The notes beneath the pieces were generated by a model that was not told the DNA's origin, did no database searches, and worked only from the letters and a program-made list of their open reading frames with translations. The position numbers were made by a program, and so were the translations under genes. DNA of 64,000 bases from Fremontodendron californicum (Eukaryota; Streptophyta; Magnoliopsida; Malvales; Malvaceae): contig JAULJL010000034.1 of the NCBI GenBank assembly GCA_030761205.1, forward strand, positions 4,239,501-4,303,500. Reading direction: 5' to 3'. Positions 47,025 through 59,587 of the stretch are shown one piece after another (the stretch's first letter is position 1; every line of letters starts with the position of its first letter).

Positions 47025-48630
47025 ATGCCCGAAGGTCTTTAAAATTGGTGCCCGGAGGTCTTAAAAAACTGGTGCCCGGAGGCTTTACCCCTGAAAAACG
47101 TTATGCCCGGAGGTCTTAAAGATGTTGCCCGGAGGTCTTACCTGTGATTTGAAAAGTTATGCCCGGAGGTCTTAAAAATGGTGCCCATAGGCCTTACCCC
47201 TGAAAAAGGAGTTATGCCCGGAGGTCTTAAAGATGTTGCCCGGAGGTCTTACCTGTGATTTGAAAAATTATGCCCGGAGGTCTTAAAAATGGTGCCCATA
47301 GGCCTTACCCCTGAAAAAAAGTTATGCCCGGAGGTCTTAAAGATGTTGCCCGGAGGTCTTACCTGTGATTTGAAAAATTATGCTCGGAGGTCTTAAAAAT
47401 GGTGCCCATAGGCCTTACCCCTGAAAAAAGAGTTATGCCCGGAGGTCTTAAAGATGTTGCCTGGAGATCTTACCTGTGATTTGAAAAATTATGCCCGGAG
47501 GTCTTAAAAATGTTGCCCATAGGCCTTACCCCTGAAAAAAAAGTTATGCCTGGAGGTCTTAAAGATGTTGCCCGGAGGTCCTACCTGTGATTTGAAAAAA
47601 ATGCGCTGTATGCGACTTTAAAAATGATGCCGGAGGTCTTAAGAATGGTGCCCGGAGGCCTTACCCGTGATTTGGAAGAAATGTGCTGTATGCGACTTTA
47701 AAAATGATGCCCGGAGGTCTTAAGAATGGTGCCCGGAGGCCTTACCCATGATTTGGAAGAAATGCGCTGTATGCGACTTTAAAAATGATGCCCGGAGGTC
47801 TTAAGAATGGTGCCCAGAGGCCTTACCAGTGATTTGAAAAAAATGCGCTGTATGCGACTTTAAAAATGATGCCCGGAGGTCTTAAAAATTGAAAATTATG
47901 CCCGGAGGTCTTAAAAATTGGCTCCCGGAGGCCTTACCCCTGAAAAAGTTATGCTCGGAGGTCTTAAAGATGTTGCCCGGAGGTCTTACCTGTGATTTGA
48001 AAAATTATGCTCGGAGGTCTTAAAAATTGAAAATTATGCCCGGAGGTCTTAAAAATTGGCGCCCGGAGGCCTTACCCATAATTTGGAAGAAATGCGCTGT
48101 ATGCGACTTTAAAAATGATGCCCGGAGGTCTTAAGAATGGTGCCCGGAGGCCTTACCCATAATTTGGAAGAAATGCGCTGTATGCGACTTTAAAAATGAT
48201 GCCCGGAGGTCTTAAGAATGGTGCCCGGAGGCCTTACCCATAATTTGGAAGAAATGCGCTGTATGCGACTTTAAAAATGATGCCCGGAGGTCTTAAGAAT
48301 GGTGCCCGGAGGCCTTACCCGTGATTTGAAAAAAAAATGCGATGTATGCGACTTTAAAAATTATGCCCGGAGGTCTTAAGAATGGTGCCCGGAGGCCTTA
48401 CCCGTGATTTGGAAGAAATGCGCTGTATGCGACTTTAAAAATGATGCCCGGAGGTCTTAAGAATGGTGCCCGGAGGCCTTACCCATAATTTGGAAGAAAT
48501 GCGCTGTATGCGACTTTAAAAATGATGCCCGGAGGTCTTAAGAATGGTGCCCGGAGGCCTTACCCGTGATTTGGAAGAAATGCGCTGTATGCGACTTTAA
48601 AAATGATGCCCGGAGGTCTTAAGAATGGTG
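47025..48630. repeat. Tandem array of atgcccggaggtctt modules, internal region 2
   Basis: A near-identical second copy of the array at 34,111-35,717, in the duplicated unit. Confidence 0.9.
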
Positions 48631-51608
48631 CTGAAGAATTGTTGAAAATTAACCTAAAGATTTTGAGAAGATGCGAATGCTTTTTGATGCAAATGCATTT
48701 GTTGAATAAGATACGAAATGACTTAAACTGGTGCAAATGTCTTTAATGCAAATGTAAATGACTTGGATTGATGCCCATGTTTCATGATGCAGATGCCCCT
48801 ACTAATTGTGTTCATGTAACTGGTTTATGAATGGTGTAACTACAATTACCACACATTAACGAAAATGCAATGATTCTAGAAATGATGCAATTGTTTGAGA
48901 TGACACAAATACGAATTCCATGAAGAATTGTAAATGTAAAGGTAAAATGCAGATGCTTATGGAATAATGCCAATGCAGATACCCATGAATGATGCAAATG
49001 CTTGCCGACACTGTGCAGATGTAAAAGCTTGATAGAGAGATGAGTGTTCATGAGTGATGCAAATGCCCCCGGTTGTTCTTCTAGACTTTGGCTTAGCCTT
49101 TCAAATTCATTTTTCCTCTTCAAATCAGAGTATATCTTCAATTCATTTTGGCTATTCTCTTTGCCCCAATAGTTTTTCAAACTTTCATCAACAGAGATCT
49201 GAACCGGGTTCTATTTCTTCTTCTCATATCTGGAAGTCAGGACCTATCCTGGCAGTTCTATACCTTTGGGTTAGAAAAACCCTTGTCTCCTGTCAACATC
49301 AAAAATGGGTATTTCAAAAATATTTTTATTTGTTTTCGCATTTTGAAAACTTCTGAACAAAAAATATTAACCCCACAATGTGTGATGTACAAATCTTTTG
49401 AAGACTGATGATCGTTGTCTAAGTATCAATCTGGTTTTTTTTTTCAACTGGGATTGGCAAGGCTTGGTATAACAAGATTCTGGCTTTTCCAGGAAAACTT
49501 CATGACAAAAATGTATATCCCTTCTAGGCTCACAAATGGAACAGTTTTTATAAATCATGAATTCATTGAGAACCAAACAAATTCAACATTCTTTTAGTTT
49601 CCATATCAAGGCATTTTGACAAGCGTCAAGATTGTCCGGGATGTTTAAACTGGAAAGTTGATTTTGGAGGAAAAAAGTTTCAGTTTTTGAAGACAATCCT
49701 CCGAATGAGAGCTGACAATTTGGGGGGTTCAGGAATTCCTAGATGTTTCTCGATGACCACTTTTTTTAAAATGACCTTCTTTTTTTTTTTAAATGACAAT
49801 TGGTATCGGCACGGATGGCATTGAAAATTTCCAAATTTACTCTAGACCGCCCGTTTTTGGGTTTTCGCCCTAGAGTCCCATTCTTTCCCTTTTTTTTTTT
49901 ACCACACACTTGAGAATTCTAAATTCTTCCTTAGTGAAATGATAATTCGATGAGATGGGATAAAATCCGAGGAAAAACCCTTCAAATTAAATATTCATGC
50001 TTGATCAAAATGGACTTTTAAAGCATATAATGTAGGCCATGGCTCAGGGTTCAGAAAGAAAGGATAAATAGGTCCAAAATATGTGTTTGAGGGTAATCAG
50101 ATCAAGGATCACTTCTTGAGGAGGATTCTCTTTGAAGCATTTGTCCCTTCTTGGACATTTCTTTCCTTTTGACTTTGCTCTTTTTCTTCCTTGCTCTTGG
50201 CTTTCAATTTGCCATGTCTTTCACACACATTTTCTTTTTCATTGTGTTTTTCTTTTGTTTTTCTTGGCTTTCATTTCACCATCTTTTTCTCTTCTTTTTC
50301 TTTGACAGAGTGAGCCCATATTTATTCGGGGCTCCATTTGCTTTGTGTCTGTCCTTGAACTATCACTCATTTCTCAATGATCTTTGAAAAGATCTTTCCT
50401 CGCATTTGCCCCCCAGTGTAGAGGGTAATCCTTGATCAGGGTTCAAAAAAAGAAAGAATTCTTTTGGCTCAAAAGGGGTGACTATGGATAATTTCTTTTT
50501 GTGTGAAAGGGATATGAAAGATGGCCATTCCTCATGTCAAGCACGAATATTCACTTTGAAAAGCAATCCCCATGGGAAATAGATATTCAGAATTTCATTT
50601 TGCACTTTGGAATCATCCGAATTCTCATATGCATGATATCATGATTTTTCTTTTTCTTTTTTTTTCTTTTTTTTTTTGTTTTTTTCGTCGCATGCCCCCA
50701 ATGATTCATGCATTAGCCCATCCTTCTTCACTATGTATCCATCATTTCCACATATGATGCCCCAATTTGATTAACCATGCGAATTTGTATCAACGAGGAA
50801 CATGGCAAGTCTAGGTCTGTTTTGAAAAGGCTGAGTTTCCAATCTGAGTTCTTTGAAGAGACAAGGAAAACATGACCCAAAAGCAGGTTTTCTCTGGGAC
50901 AAGGGATAATCTAGTTTAATCATTGTGCCCCAAGGTGTCAATCATGAAGTGATGTCTGGGCAATTAGTGTTTTGTGGTCATTGGGAAAGGTCATGAATGG
51001 TTTTAGCACAATCCTGACACACACCAAATTATCAAAATCTGGATTCTTGAAAGAATGTCTCATTTGTTTGATTTTCAAGGAATTTGAAAATTTTCAAAAA
51101 GTTCGTTCCTTTGTTCATAGCCTAGACTAAGATCTAAGTCTTTGCTTATTCTGTGATGACAATGGTTTTATGAAGTCAAATCATTCATATTCCTTGAAGC
51201 ATTAGGTCTTTCAAGTGGTCTCGGTTCAAAGGATTTAGGCTTAGGAAAGCCTAAAAGAGAAGGCTGAAGGTATTGGGTCATTTCTAACAATGATCATCAA
51301 TATTCTCAAGATTGTTCATTATTTCATGTGAAAACCACTTATTTATTGTGTACCACAAATTTTCTCAAAGTTTCTTTTTTTTTTTTTTTGTTTGCAATTT
51401 CAAATTTATTGCTAAAATAAAATGAACACAAAATATTTAAATTCAAAATTTATTTATTTCATGTAGATGTCATCATGAGACAAGAGCTTTCATCATCAAA
51501 GTGTAGAAATATATGCATCAGAATGCTCCTATTGACATGCTTTCAAAGATAACAAATCTTATCCTCAAAATTCTTCAAGAGGGAATCAATCTATGGTAAA
51601 ACAAATTT

Positions 51609-51776
51609 TCAATGTTTGATAAGCTCTGGAATCCAAATGCCATCGTGGACAAGACCCTCAATTCTTTTCTTCAGTTTTCTGCATTTTTTAGTCGAATGCC
51701 CAATTGCCCCAATATGATACTCGCACTTACTGTTGGGGTCATAGCTTTTAGCTGACGAAGAAAACTCTTCAAAGCT
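51609..51776 (-). pseudogene. Fossil of Ogre/Tat gag zinc-finger region, internal region 2
   Basis: Duplicate of the fossil at 38,696-38,863, with the same residues by eye. Confidence 0.7.
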
Positions 51777-51794
51777 AAGCCAATTTCTATTTCA

Positions 51795-52515
51795 TCTTAT
51801 TAATGTGTTTTATGATGAATGAGCTATGAATGTCATGAATGCAATTTGATGCATGTGAAGGATAAACAAAGTTATGTGTGGTCATATACTGTGGAAACAA
51901 TATTGACCATGTATGCTATAAGTGCAACACGATGCCAACATGATGCATGTAAAGAATAAGAAAAATCAATGCATGGATATATGCAATGAATGACCATGTA
52001 TGTTCCAAATGCATTTCTCAATGAATGATCATATACACTATGAATGCCATACAATGTCAATTATGATGCATATGAAGAATAAATGATTGACACAGAGTAT
52101 ATACAAAGAAAATCATGTTGATCGTGTATATCATGAATGCCACTTGATGCCAATATGAAAAATTAATGCATGAGCATATCATGATGACTGTGTATGCCAT
52201 GAATGCAACCTGATGCCAACATGATGCATGTAAAAAAATAAGCAAATTAATGCATGGATATATACAATGAAATTATGATGACCATGTATGCTATGGATGC
52301 AATCTAATGCCAGGTATATACAGATAATGACTATGCATGTCATAAACGTGTCCTACAATGAATGACCATGCATGCTATGATGTCAAAATGATACATGCTA
52401 AGAATAAATGAGTTAATACAAAGGTAAGTACAAAGAATGACCATGTATATCACAAATGTATTCTACAATGAATAATCATGCATGTTATGACTGTAACACG
52501 ATGTCAAAATGACAC
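51795..52515. repeat. Diverged tandem repeats, internal region 2
   Basis: The duplicated counterpart of the irregular repeats at 38,880-39,600. Confidence 0.6.
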
Positions 52516-53702
52516 AAATAAATTAACCAATGATTACACGAAATTGGTGAGACCTAAATCTTGATTATTCAAAAATCTCATTATGCAAGATTTGCCTCCT
52601 AATTTATAATTTTTTTTTTAACATGCTTTTTTTTTTGTGTTTTTTTTTTTTTTATGAAAAACCAATCACATTATTTTCAAAAGAATTTCAGGGTGGATCC
52701 CACTATGGTACCATATGCAAATGTTCATGTGACACTACCGGTTTTATGAAATCATCAAATGAAATTACCAACTGTTTATTGCAAAGAATGAGATCAATAA
52801 CACAACCAAAAATGTACATGCTCTATTCACACATGTATGAAATGTGCAACATGAAAAATGCTTGAAAAAGTTTTTTTTTTTTTTTTTAAAAAACAGCTAA
52901 TGAACATCTGCCCCAGCAATATCTGCTTATTTAGGCATCACGATGCCTTCGAGGCGGAGTATCATATTTATTACGGGCGATGTACGTACATCATTGCCCG
53001 ATCTACCATACTTATTCGGAGTGTAAAATAGGTAACAAAAAGTTTAGAAATGTCCCTCCATGTGTTCCTATTTTCGGTATATCTAACGAAAATTCGGCAT
53101 GGCTTCGCCTAGGTTCACTATATGAGGGTGAATCGGTTCTAAGGCCCCGAATTGTTCCTCACTGTCGCCGGTGAAGGCTAGTAAGGCACCCCGATAAAAG
53201 CAGGTTCAATTCGTTAGAGTATATTTTCCTATGCCCATGCGGAGGATCATCACGAAGGCATTAGGTACTTTATACTCCGAAAGTGTTTCACTAGCCCATA
53301 CGGAGGATCAATCACGAAGGCTTAGTTACTTTACTCCCACTTAAAAGGACGGAACCCGGGTAGAGAATTCATGTTATGCAAATGCACGTGTAGTGTGTGT
53401 GGAGGAATAACAAACCTTTCACTACCTATTCTACAAACCTTATTCTAAATGCCCTAGCAATTAAAACATTCAAGAATAGTGTAACGCATTAACCAACAAG
53501 CAAATATAATATACAACCTTAAATAACTAGAGAACAAAAAATAAAATGCATGCACATGAGTATGAACATATTTAAAAACATTTTATTATTTTCAAAATTC
53601 TCCTTATTAAAAAAATGTGGGAATTAAAATTAAATACCAATTAAACCAACAAAACCGAGACTTTGATAACACACGACTAATTCTAGGCCTGACTCTCTGA
53701 AA

Positions 53703-53720
53703 TCCCCAGCGGAGTCGCCA
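53703..53720 (-). other. Primer-binding site, tRNA-Arg type (duplicate)
   Basis: Identical to the site at 40,791-40,808, in the second unit, 3 nt inside LTR D. Confidence 0.85.
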
Positions 53721-53723
53721 AGC

Positions 53724-56700
53724 TGTCGCAACCTAAAAAATAACGACGATGTCTCATCGCAAGACTTTATTATTCGTTAAGCGTGACATTTAAAAAAAAA
53801 AAACGAGGAAAAGTCGACTTAATTCCTCTAGAAATGAAGGTTTTGAAAATGACCTTAAAAAAGACATGGAGTCGCCACCAATCTTTTTTAGCTAGGTGTG
53901 ATCGGCCACCTATTAAAACCGATTTTATAAAATATTTTAAAAATTAATTAAAACATTTTAAAAACCAATTTCAAGTCTGCGTTTTAAACCAGAGAAATCA
54001 AAGAAGCGGGTTCGGGAGTCGGTTACGTGCAGGGAAGGATTAGCACCCCCACAACGCCCGTATAAATCGGTACCTTATTAATCGTGTGTTATCTCAAGTC
54101 TCGGTAAAAGTTGGTTTTAAATTTAGTATTTCAAATTAATTCCCAATTTAAAGAAAAATAATTCCATTTTTTATTGAAAATGATCCGGAATTTATAAATT
54201 CAAAATTTTCCTATATTCCCCAACAAACGTGGCAAAATATAGAAATTTTTATTAGTTTTGGAAAACTTTCCGAATCATTCTCTTTTTTTTTGAAAGAAAG
54301 ATATTCCTTTATTAGTAATAATTGATGATATTCCCTCCAGCAAACCCGGTAGAGAACTCATGAATTATTATAACTCGGGAATATCTTTATTTTTATTGAA
54401 AACCATTATCTTTTTTGAAAACATTTAAAAGAAATGAATATGTATAGGCATGACATAAATAAAATGACATAGCAAAATCTAAATAATATAATGCAACCTA
54501 AATGTCATGACACATAGAATGGTATGGCATATAATTTAAATGACATGGAATAAAATAATGCTATCATATAATATGCATGAAAATAAAAATGCAATGCATG
54601 AAATGTATTTTTTCCTTTAATTAAGGAAATCCGTATATCTAAAAAGATATCCGGCTACCTTAGGAAAATATGTCAAATTAAATATTCTAAAACCAAAATA
54701 CTTTGTAATTGTTTGAAAACAATTTTGAAAAGCTTGAATTATCAATAAAAACTGGGCTAAAAATTTTTAAATGGCTCTAATTTCCTAAGTTTAAAAAATC
54801 CGGACTTGACTACCCTTAACCCGGTACTTGAAAAACCATTTTTAGAGTTTAAAAAGGCTTAGAAATTACCCTAAATCAGTAGCTAACCCTCCTAATCAGC
54901 CCACTCTAAGTAAATTAACCAAATCAGAAAAATGGTTTTTCTTTAAATTCAATTCTGACACCACTGTCCAGTTTTAATCCACGATTTTTTATCCTACTTT
55001 TAAAAATTCCAAAAATTCTAAAAAAAATACTGGAGACTCACAACATGTAAAACTACACGAAAACAAATCGGCTTAAGTTTTTGATCAAAGATGAATTCCC
55101 AGAAAAACCAGAGATGTACGAGTTTTTGGAGGAGAAAAAAACTGCTTTGTTTTTCTTTAAATTCAATTCGGACACCACTGTCCAGTTTTAATCCACGATT
55201 TTTTACCCTATTTTTAAAAATTCCAAAAATTCTGAAAACATTATTGGAGACTCAGGACATGTAAAAATACACGAGAAAAAATCGGCTTAATTTTCTGATC
55301 AAAGATGAATTCCCAGAAAAATCAGAAATGTACGAGTTGTTTTGAAAAAAAAAACTGAAAAAAAACTGTTTTGCCAACACATTTTTTTGTCTTTGATAAA
55401 ATCATTTAAAAATAAAAATAAAAATATTTGAAACTCATAAAATGACTTGAAAGCAGTAGCTAGGGCTTTTTGAAAGTTAGATAAAAATTGGCTAAGTAAA
55501 AAAAATCACAAAGGTAGAATAATCAATTTGACAAACTTAATTTTCCACAAGTGTGCTCAAGAGAACATGACTTTGAACCATTAATTGGCTCAAGTCATTA
55601 TTCAAGTGGCATGAACATGAAATGCATGAAACAATGCAGCAAACATAATGCATGAAATGCATGGATCTAAACCTAAATGTAAGGAAAATGCATGACACAA
55701 ATAATATGGCCTAGACCTAACATGAACTTGCATGACATTTAATGTAACCTAGACCTAAGACATGCATGGCATTTTCACAAACACAAGGCATGCTTAATTC
55801 AAAAATCCAACCAAATATCATGCAAATGCAAAAACCTAACAACTAGCATGACAAAAATACAACACACAATGCAAAACACATGGAGTAGCCAAATGGCCCC
55901 AAGCTTCAACAAGCATGGCATTTTCACAAACACTTGGTATGCTAGCATGAAAAACTAAGTCATAACACAAAAATCACACAAGCATTTTCACAAACACCTA
56001 ATATACCAAATCTAAAACATGCTTACTAAGATATAAAACAAGAATCATGCAAAGAATCACACAAGCATTTTCACAAACACTTAATATGCTAACTCTAAAA
56101 CATGCTCAAATTTAAACAACATGAAAACAGAAAATTAAAATTGTAAAAACATGATATCTAAGACATAAATGGCAACAAACAAAGCAACCAAATTAAATAT
56201 AACTTAAGAACATGAAATAACATAATATTTAAAACATCAAAAATAAAGAAAATAGCATAAACAATATGGTAAAATAAATAAAAAATAACAACTTAAAATA
56301 AATAATGTAGGCCATTTGGCCATGGTGAGTTTATTGTAAAAACAAAATGTAAAAAAAATATACTTAAGAAAGGAAATGAAGGAAGAACAAGAAACATTAT
56401 TTTAAAATGAAAACTCACCAAGTAGCTTTTGAACGGATTAAGCTATAAACCCTCAGAGTAGCTTTTGAACGGATTAAGCTACAAACCCTCAGAGTAGCTT
56501 TTGAACGGATTAAGCTATAAACCCTCAGAGTAGCTTTTGAACGGATTAAGCTATAAACCCTCAGAGTAGCTTTTGAACGGATTAAGCTATAAACCATCAG
56601 AGTAGCTTTTGAACGGATTAAGCTATAAACCATCAGAGTAGCTTTTGAACGGATTAAGCTACAAACCCTCTCAACAAAAACACTATGACTCACCACCCGG

Positions 56701-58297
56701 ATAATCCTAATACAAGTGTATAGACTATCTCACAAGGGGTAGTGGGTGCTTTCAACCAAAGGCCAAGACCCCTTATTTATAAGGTGAGCACCTCCTTGGC
56801 TTGACATTACAAAGGGATGTGGGATTGGGACTTAGGCTCAAAAATGAAAATCTCTAACTTAACTCTTGATTTTTAATCACTTGATTGAAAAAATCCTAAG
56901 CTTCCTCCTTCCTTTGGGCTTGGGCAGGCCAGCACTTCTCTTTTCCAGCCCAGCTCTGATTTTTGAAAGGCCCAAAGAAGCCCTTTTCGGTTGCTTGGTG
57001 AAACGACCATTTTGCCCCCCGGATGCAAAATAAATATCAAACGGGCTCCAAATTCAATTTTTCTTTTTTTAATACTTCCAAAATAATAAAATATTGAGTT
57101 CTGGAAGTTTTCAAAATTATCCGAGTCCGTTTGCTATTTATTTGGATTTTTTTTCCCAAAATGTCCTTTTATGCCCCTACTTTTTACCATTTTTTAAACG
57201 AGCTCCAAATCAAGATTTTTCTTCACCAATCTCTTCAAAATAATTAAAAAGTGTGATCTGGAAGTTTTCATAATTTTTGGAGCTCATTTGGTATTTTTTC
57301 GGGATTTATCGGCTTGAATTACTGCATAGGAGGCCCGGGATTTGGCCATTTTGCAAACGAACTCGGAATCAAGATTTTATTTCGCCAATCTCTTCCAAAT
57401 AATTTAAAAATGATATTTGCAAAATTTCAGAATTTTTGGAGTCCATTTGCTATTTTTCCTGGATTTATCTTTTTGAATTACTACATAAGAAGCCCGGGAT
57501 TTGGCCATTTTGCAAACGAACTCGGAATCAAGATTTTCTTTCGCCAATCTCCTTCAAATGATTTAAGAATGAGATTGACAAATTTTCCATAATTTTCGGA
57601 GTCCATTTGCTATTTTTCCCAAATTTTTCCAATTTTGCCCTTTTACCTCTGAACCCCGGTTTTGCTCAAAACAAATCCGATTTTCAGATTTTCTTCAATC
57701 TGAGCCTTGGGCCATCCTTTTTAACCATTCTTCATCCATTGGGGGCTTTGGTCTTACCAAGTCGGGCCGTTTCTGTGATTCTTCCCGATTTCACCGAAAT
57801 CCACTAGAAACCCTAATTCTCGGTTTTCTCCCAAATTGACTTTTCTTTCGGTTTTTCTTGCAAGTGACTTCTCCATTACCCATTAGTCAGTGCTTATCTT
57901 TCATTTGGAACCTTCAATTTCGACCAGTTTGATCGTTTAAGCACTTTTCCCCAAATTTCTTGGATTAGGGTTTCTTTTCTACTGAATCTCCAAATCCCAA
58001 CTTCCGAACTCCATATCTTTTAATGTAGACCTCGGATTATCAAAATTCTTTCGCCATTTTTGAATTGAACTTAAAATCTTGATTTTGAAAGTGGGTTGAC
58101 TTTTTCAGTAGTTGACTTTTTGGGGTTGACTTTTTCGGGGTTGACTTTTTTTCAAGTTTGTCTTTTTGTGCTCGCCCTCTTAAACTAAGTCTCGGAGTAC
58201 CACCTGCAGGATGAAAACAGTCTTTTTATACTCGGAAACATCAATATGGGAAGAAAACATACCTGTTTAGTGGTCCGGACAAAATTAGGTGTCTACA
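53724..58297 (-). repeat. LTR D (copy of LTR B)
   Basis: 4,574 bp, the same length as LTR B and sharing B-specific variants, including seven 36-bp repeats. It ends before agtat (58,298-58,302) and then continues into CACTA sequence. Confidence 0.9.
56421..56672. repeat. 36-bp tandem repeat array in LTR D
   Basis: Seven copies, the same order of variants as in LTR B, consistent with D being a copy of B. Confidence 0.92.
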
Positions 58298-58302
58298 AGT
58301 AT

Positions 58303-59485
58303 GATAAACATTGATCTGTTAAGTGTTAAACATGGCATATCTGGAAACTGATTCATTTTCTTTTTTTTTTTTCTTTCTATATATCTGCATTGAAATAATA
58401 TTAAGTAATAGACAATCATGTCATGCCATAGAATGAAAAGTATGACCAGAAATTCTTAAGGAGAAAGGCTTTGTAATTGGGGACTCTTTTTTTCTTTAAT
58501 TTTTCAACTGTTTATGTCATGTCACAGCTACAACAACAAAAAGAAAACAAAATTTCAACTCTTAAAAGGGGTTTTATGCAAAGTAACAAGAGGGAAGGCA
58601 TGCAAAGTAACCGAGGGCCTGAGCTGTTGTAATGCATTCTCAAAATCCTACATAAGAAGAAGATGATCTCAAATGATTAAGCTAATAAAAATTTCACCTC
58701 GTACACATGTGCATTTTAATGCAGATTTGCATGTCATTACCTGAAGAGTTAATGGACGCGTATGCCTTGTCTCAGAGCCTCTCTAAGACGGCCCATAGAC
58801 GCATCTTTCACTTAGTTTTTCATATCTGATCCTGAGTAATCTGCAAAGGAAAGAAACCAAAAGAGGCAATTTCGAAGGCTAACCTTCAGTTTAACTTAAA
58901 TATGGCATCAATGTCCTCTTCTGAAAGCTTCAATAGTCCATCATTCTCCAACAAATTACGTAATATCCAGGCTCTTGCTTCTTCATCACCAGTGAAAGTA
59001 AGTCAGAAACAAATTCTGTGGCACAAATGGCTAGAATTAGATAAAGATAAGAAATGTAAGTTTCACCTGATGAAGGGGAATAATAGAGTCTCTAGGTAAG
59101 TCTTCTCCTTGATGCTTCATCAAGTTCTTAAGGTCTATTCCTTGCTCTTGGACTATACAAATATGTAATGCAATTGCTTGATATGATTCACCATATTTGA
59201 AGAGATTGAGTAAAGTCCAAAAATTAAAATGTCAAATGTAACTTTGGATAAGAGATTTAATTTCATTCTTATGAGATTCACTGATGCAGTCATAATTATC
59301 ATATGATTGAACCAGTTCTCCATTAGAGTTCGCAACACTCTTAATTTCCTATAGGAGGTCCCTTTAATGAAAGGTTTTTGAATTGTCGAGAAATATATAT
59401 ATATATATATAATTCATGATGGTAACAAAAATCTGTCGAAATAGATACTTTTTACCTACTGGTTTCGACCATCAGTATAGGTAAG
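58303..59485 (-). other. CACTA right arm with exon-like stretches
   Basis: The minus strand has coding-like pieces that I cannot name. One is at about 59,070-59,235 (YGESYQAIALHICIVQEQG followed by IDLKNLMKHQGEDLPRDSII). Another is at about 58,900-59,000 (FTGDEEARAWILRNLLEND, GLLKLSEEDIDAIFKLN, stop). A third is near 58,620-58,650 after a TATGTAG acceptor (DFENALQQLRPSV). They may be a captured host gene or remains of the element's own gene. Introns and order are unresolved. Confidence 0.4.
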
Positions 59486-59514
59486 CGTCAGTATATGGCA
59501 ATTTGTTTGTAGTG

Positions 59515-59587
59515 GGTAACCCTGAACTTATCAACAAAGCGTTCATCATTTCTTTCAACGTTCAGTTCTTGCGTTCGGCAATACTAT
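59515..59587 (-). pseudogene. Copia integrase fragment between the CACTA and Athila-like elements
   Basis: The minus strand reads SIAERKN, then LKEMMNALLISSGLP, a conserved copia integrase segment that directly precedes the QNLWGEA seen left of the CACTA element. A single stop lies after AERKN. At 59,587 the sequence enters the LTR of the next element. Confidence 0.85.

Larger units (their letters stand above)
46656..53723 (-). other. LARD internal region 2, duplicate of internal region 1
   Basis: Also 7,068 bp, and nearly identical throughout, with scattered single-base and homopolymer differences (for example gaaatgggtttc versus gaaaggggtttc near 46,753). It has the same internal arrangement. 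Confidence 0.85.
29189..58297 (-). mobile_element. Ogre/Tat-lineage large retrotransposon derivative (LARD), tandemly duplicated
   Basis: The original element was LTR A (29,189-33,743), internal 1 (33,744-40,811) and LTR B, flanked by agtat at 29,184-29,188 and again after the right LTR. A primer-binding site for tRNA-Arg lies next to LTR B, and a purine tract next to LTR A, so transcription is on the minus strand. The unit from within LTR A to 38 bp past LTR B is then repeated, adding partial LTR C (about 45,440-46,655), internal 2 (46,656-53,723) and LTR D (53,724-58,297). No polymerase is encoded. Only a gag zinc-finger fossil remains, so it must have moved using proteins of an autonomous relative. 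Confidence 0.88.
27782..59514. mobile_element. Non-autonomous CACTA (En/Spm) DNA transposon, itself carrying a nested LTR element
   Basis: The terminal inverted repeats are cactacaaacaaattg (27,782-27,797) and its complement (59,499-59,514), extending to about 29 bp with two mismatches. Subterminal arrays of ccgtcggtata-type motifs lie inside the left end (27,820-28,275), with a few on the right. Without the nested element the CACTA is about 2.6 kb, with no transposase visible. The 3-bp target duplication is gat on the left and ggt on the right, one substitution apart. Removing the element joins the copia frame exactly. Confidence 0.88.

Noticed and set aside
45440..58297. A second independent LARD insertion
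   Set aside because: The second unit starts mid-LTR, shares the 38-bp outer flank and A/B-type variants with the first, and lacks its own target duplication; block duplication explains it better.
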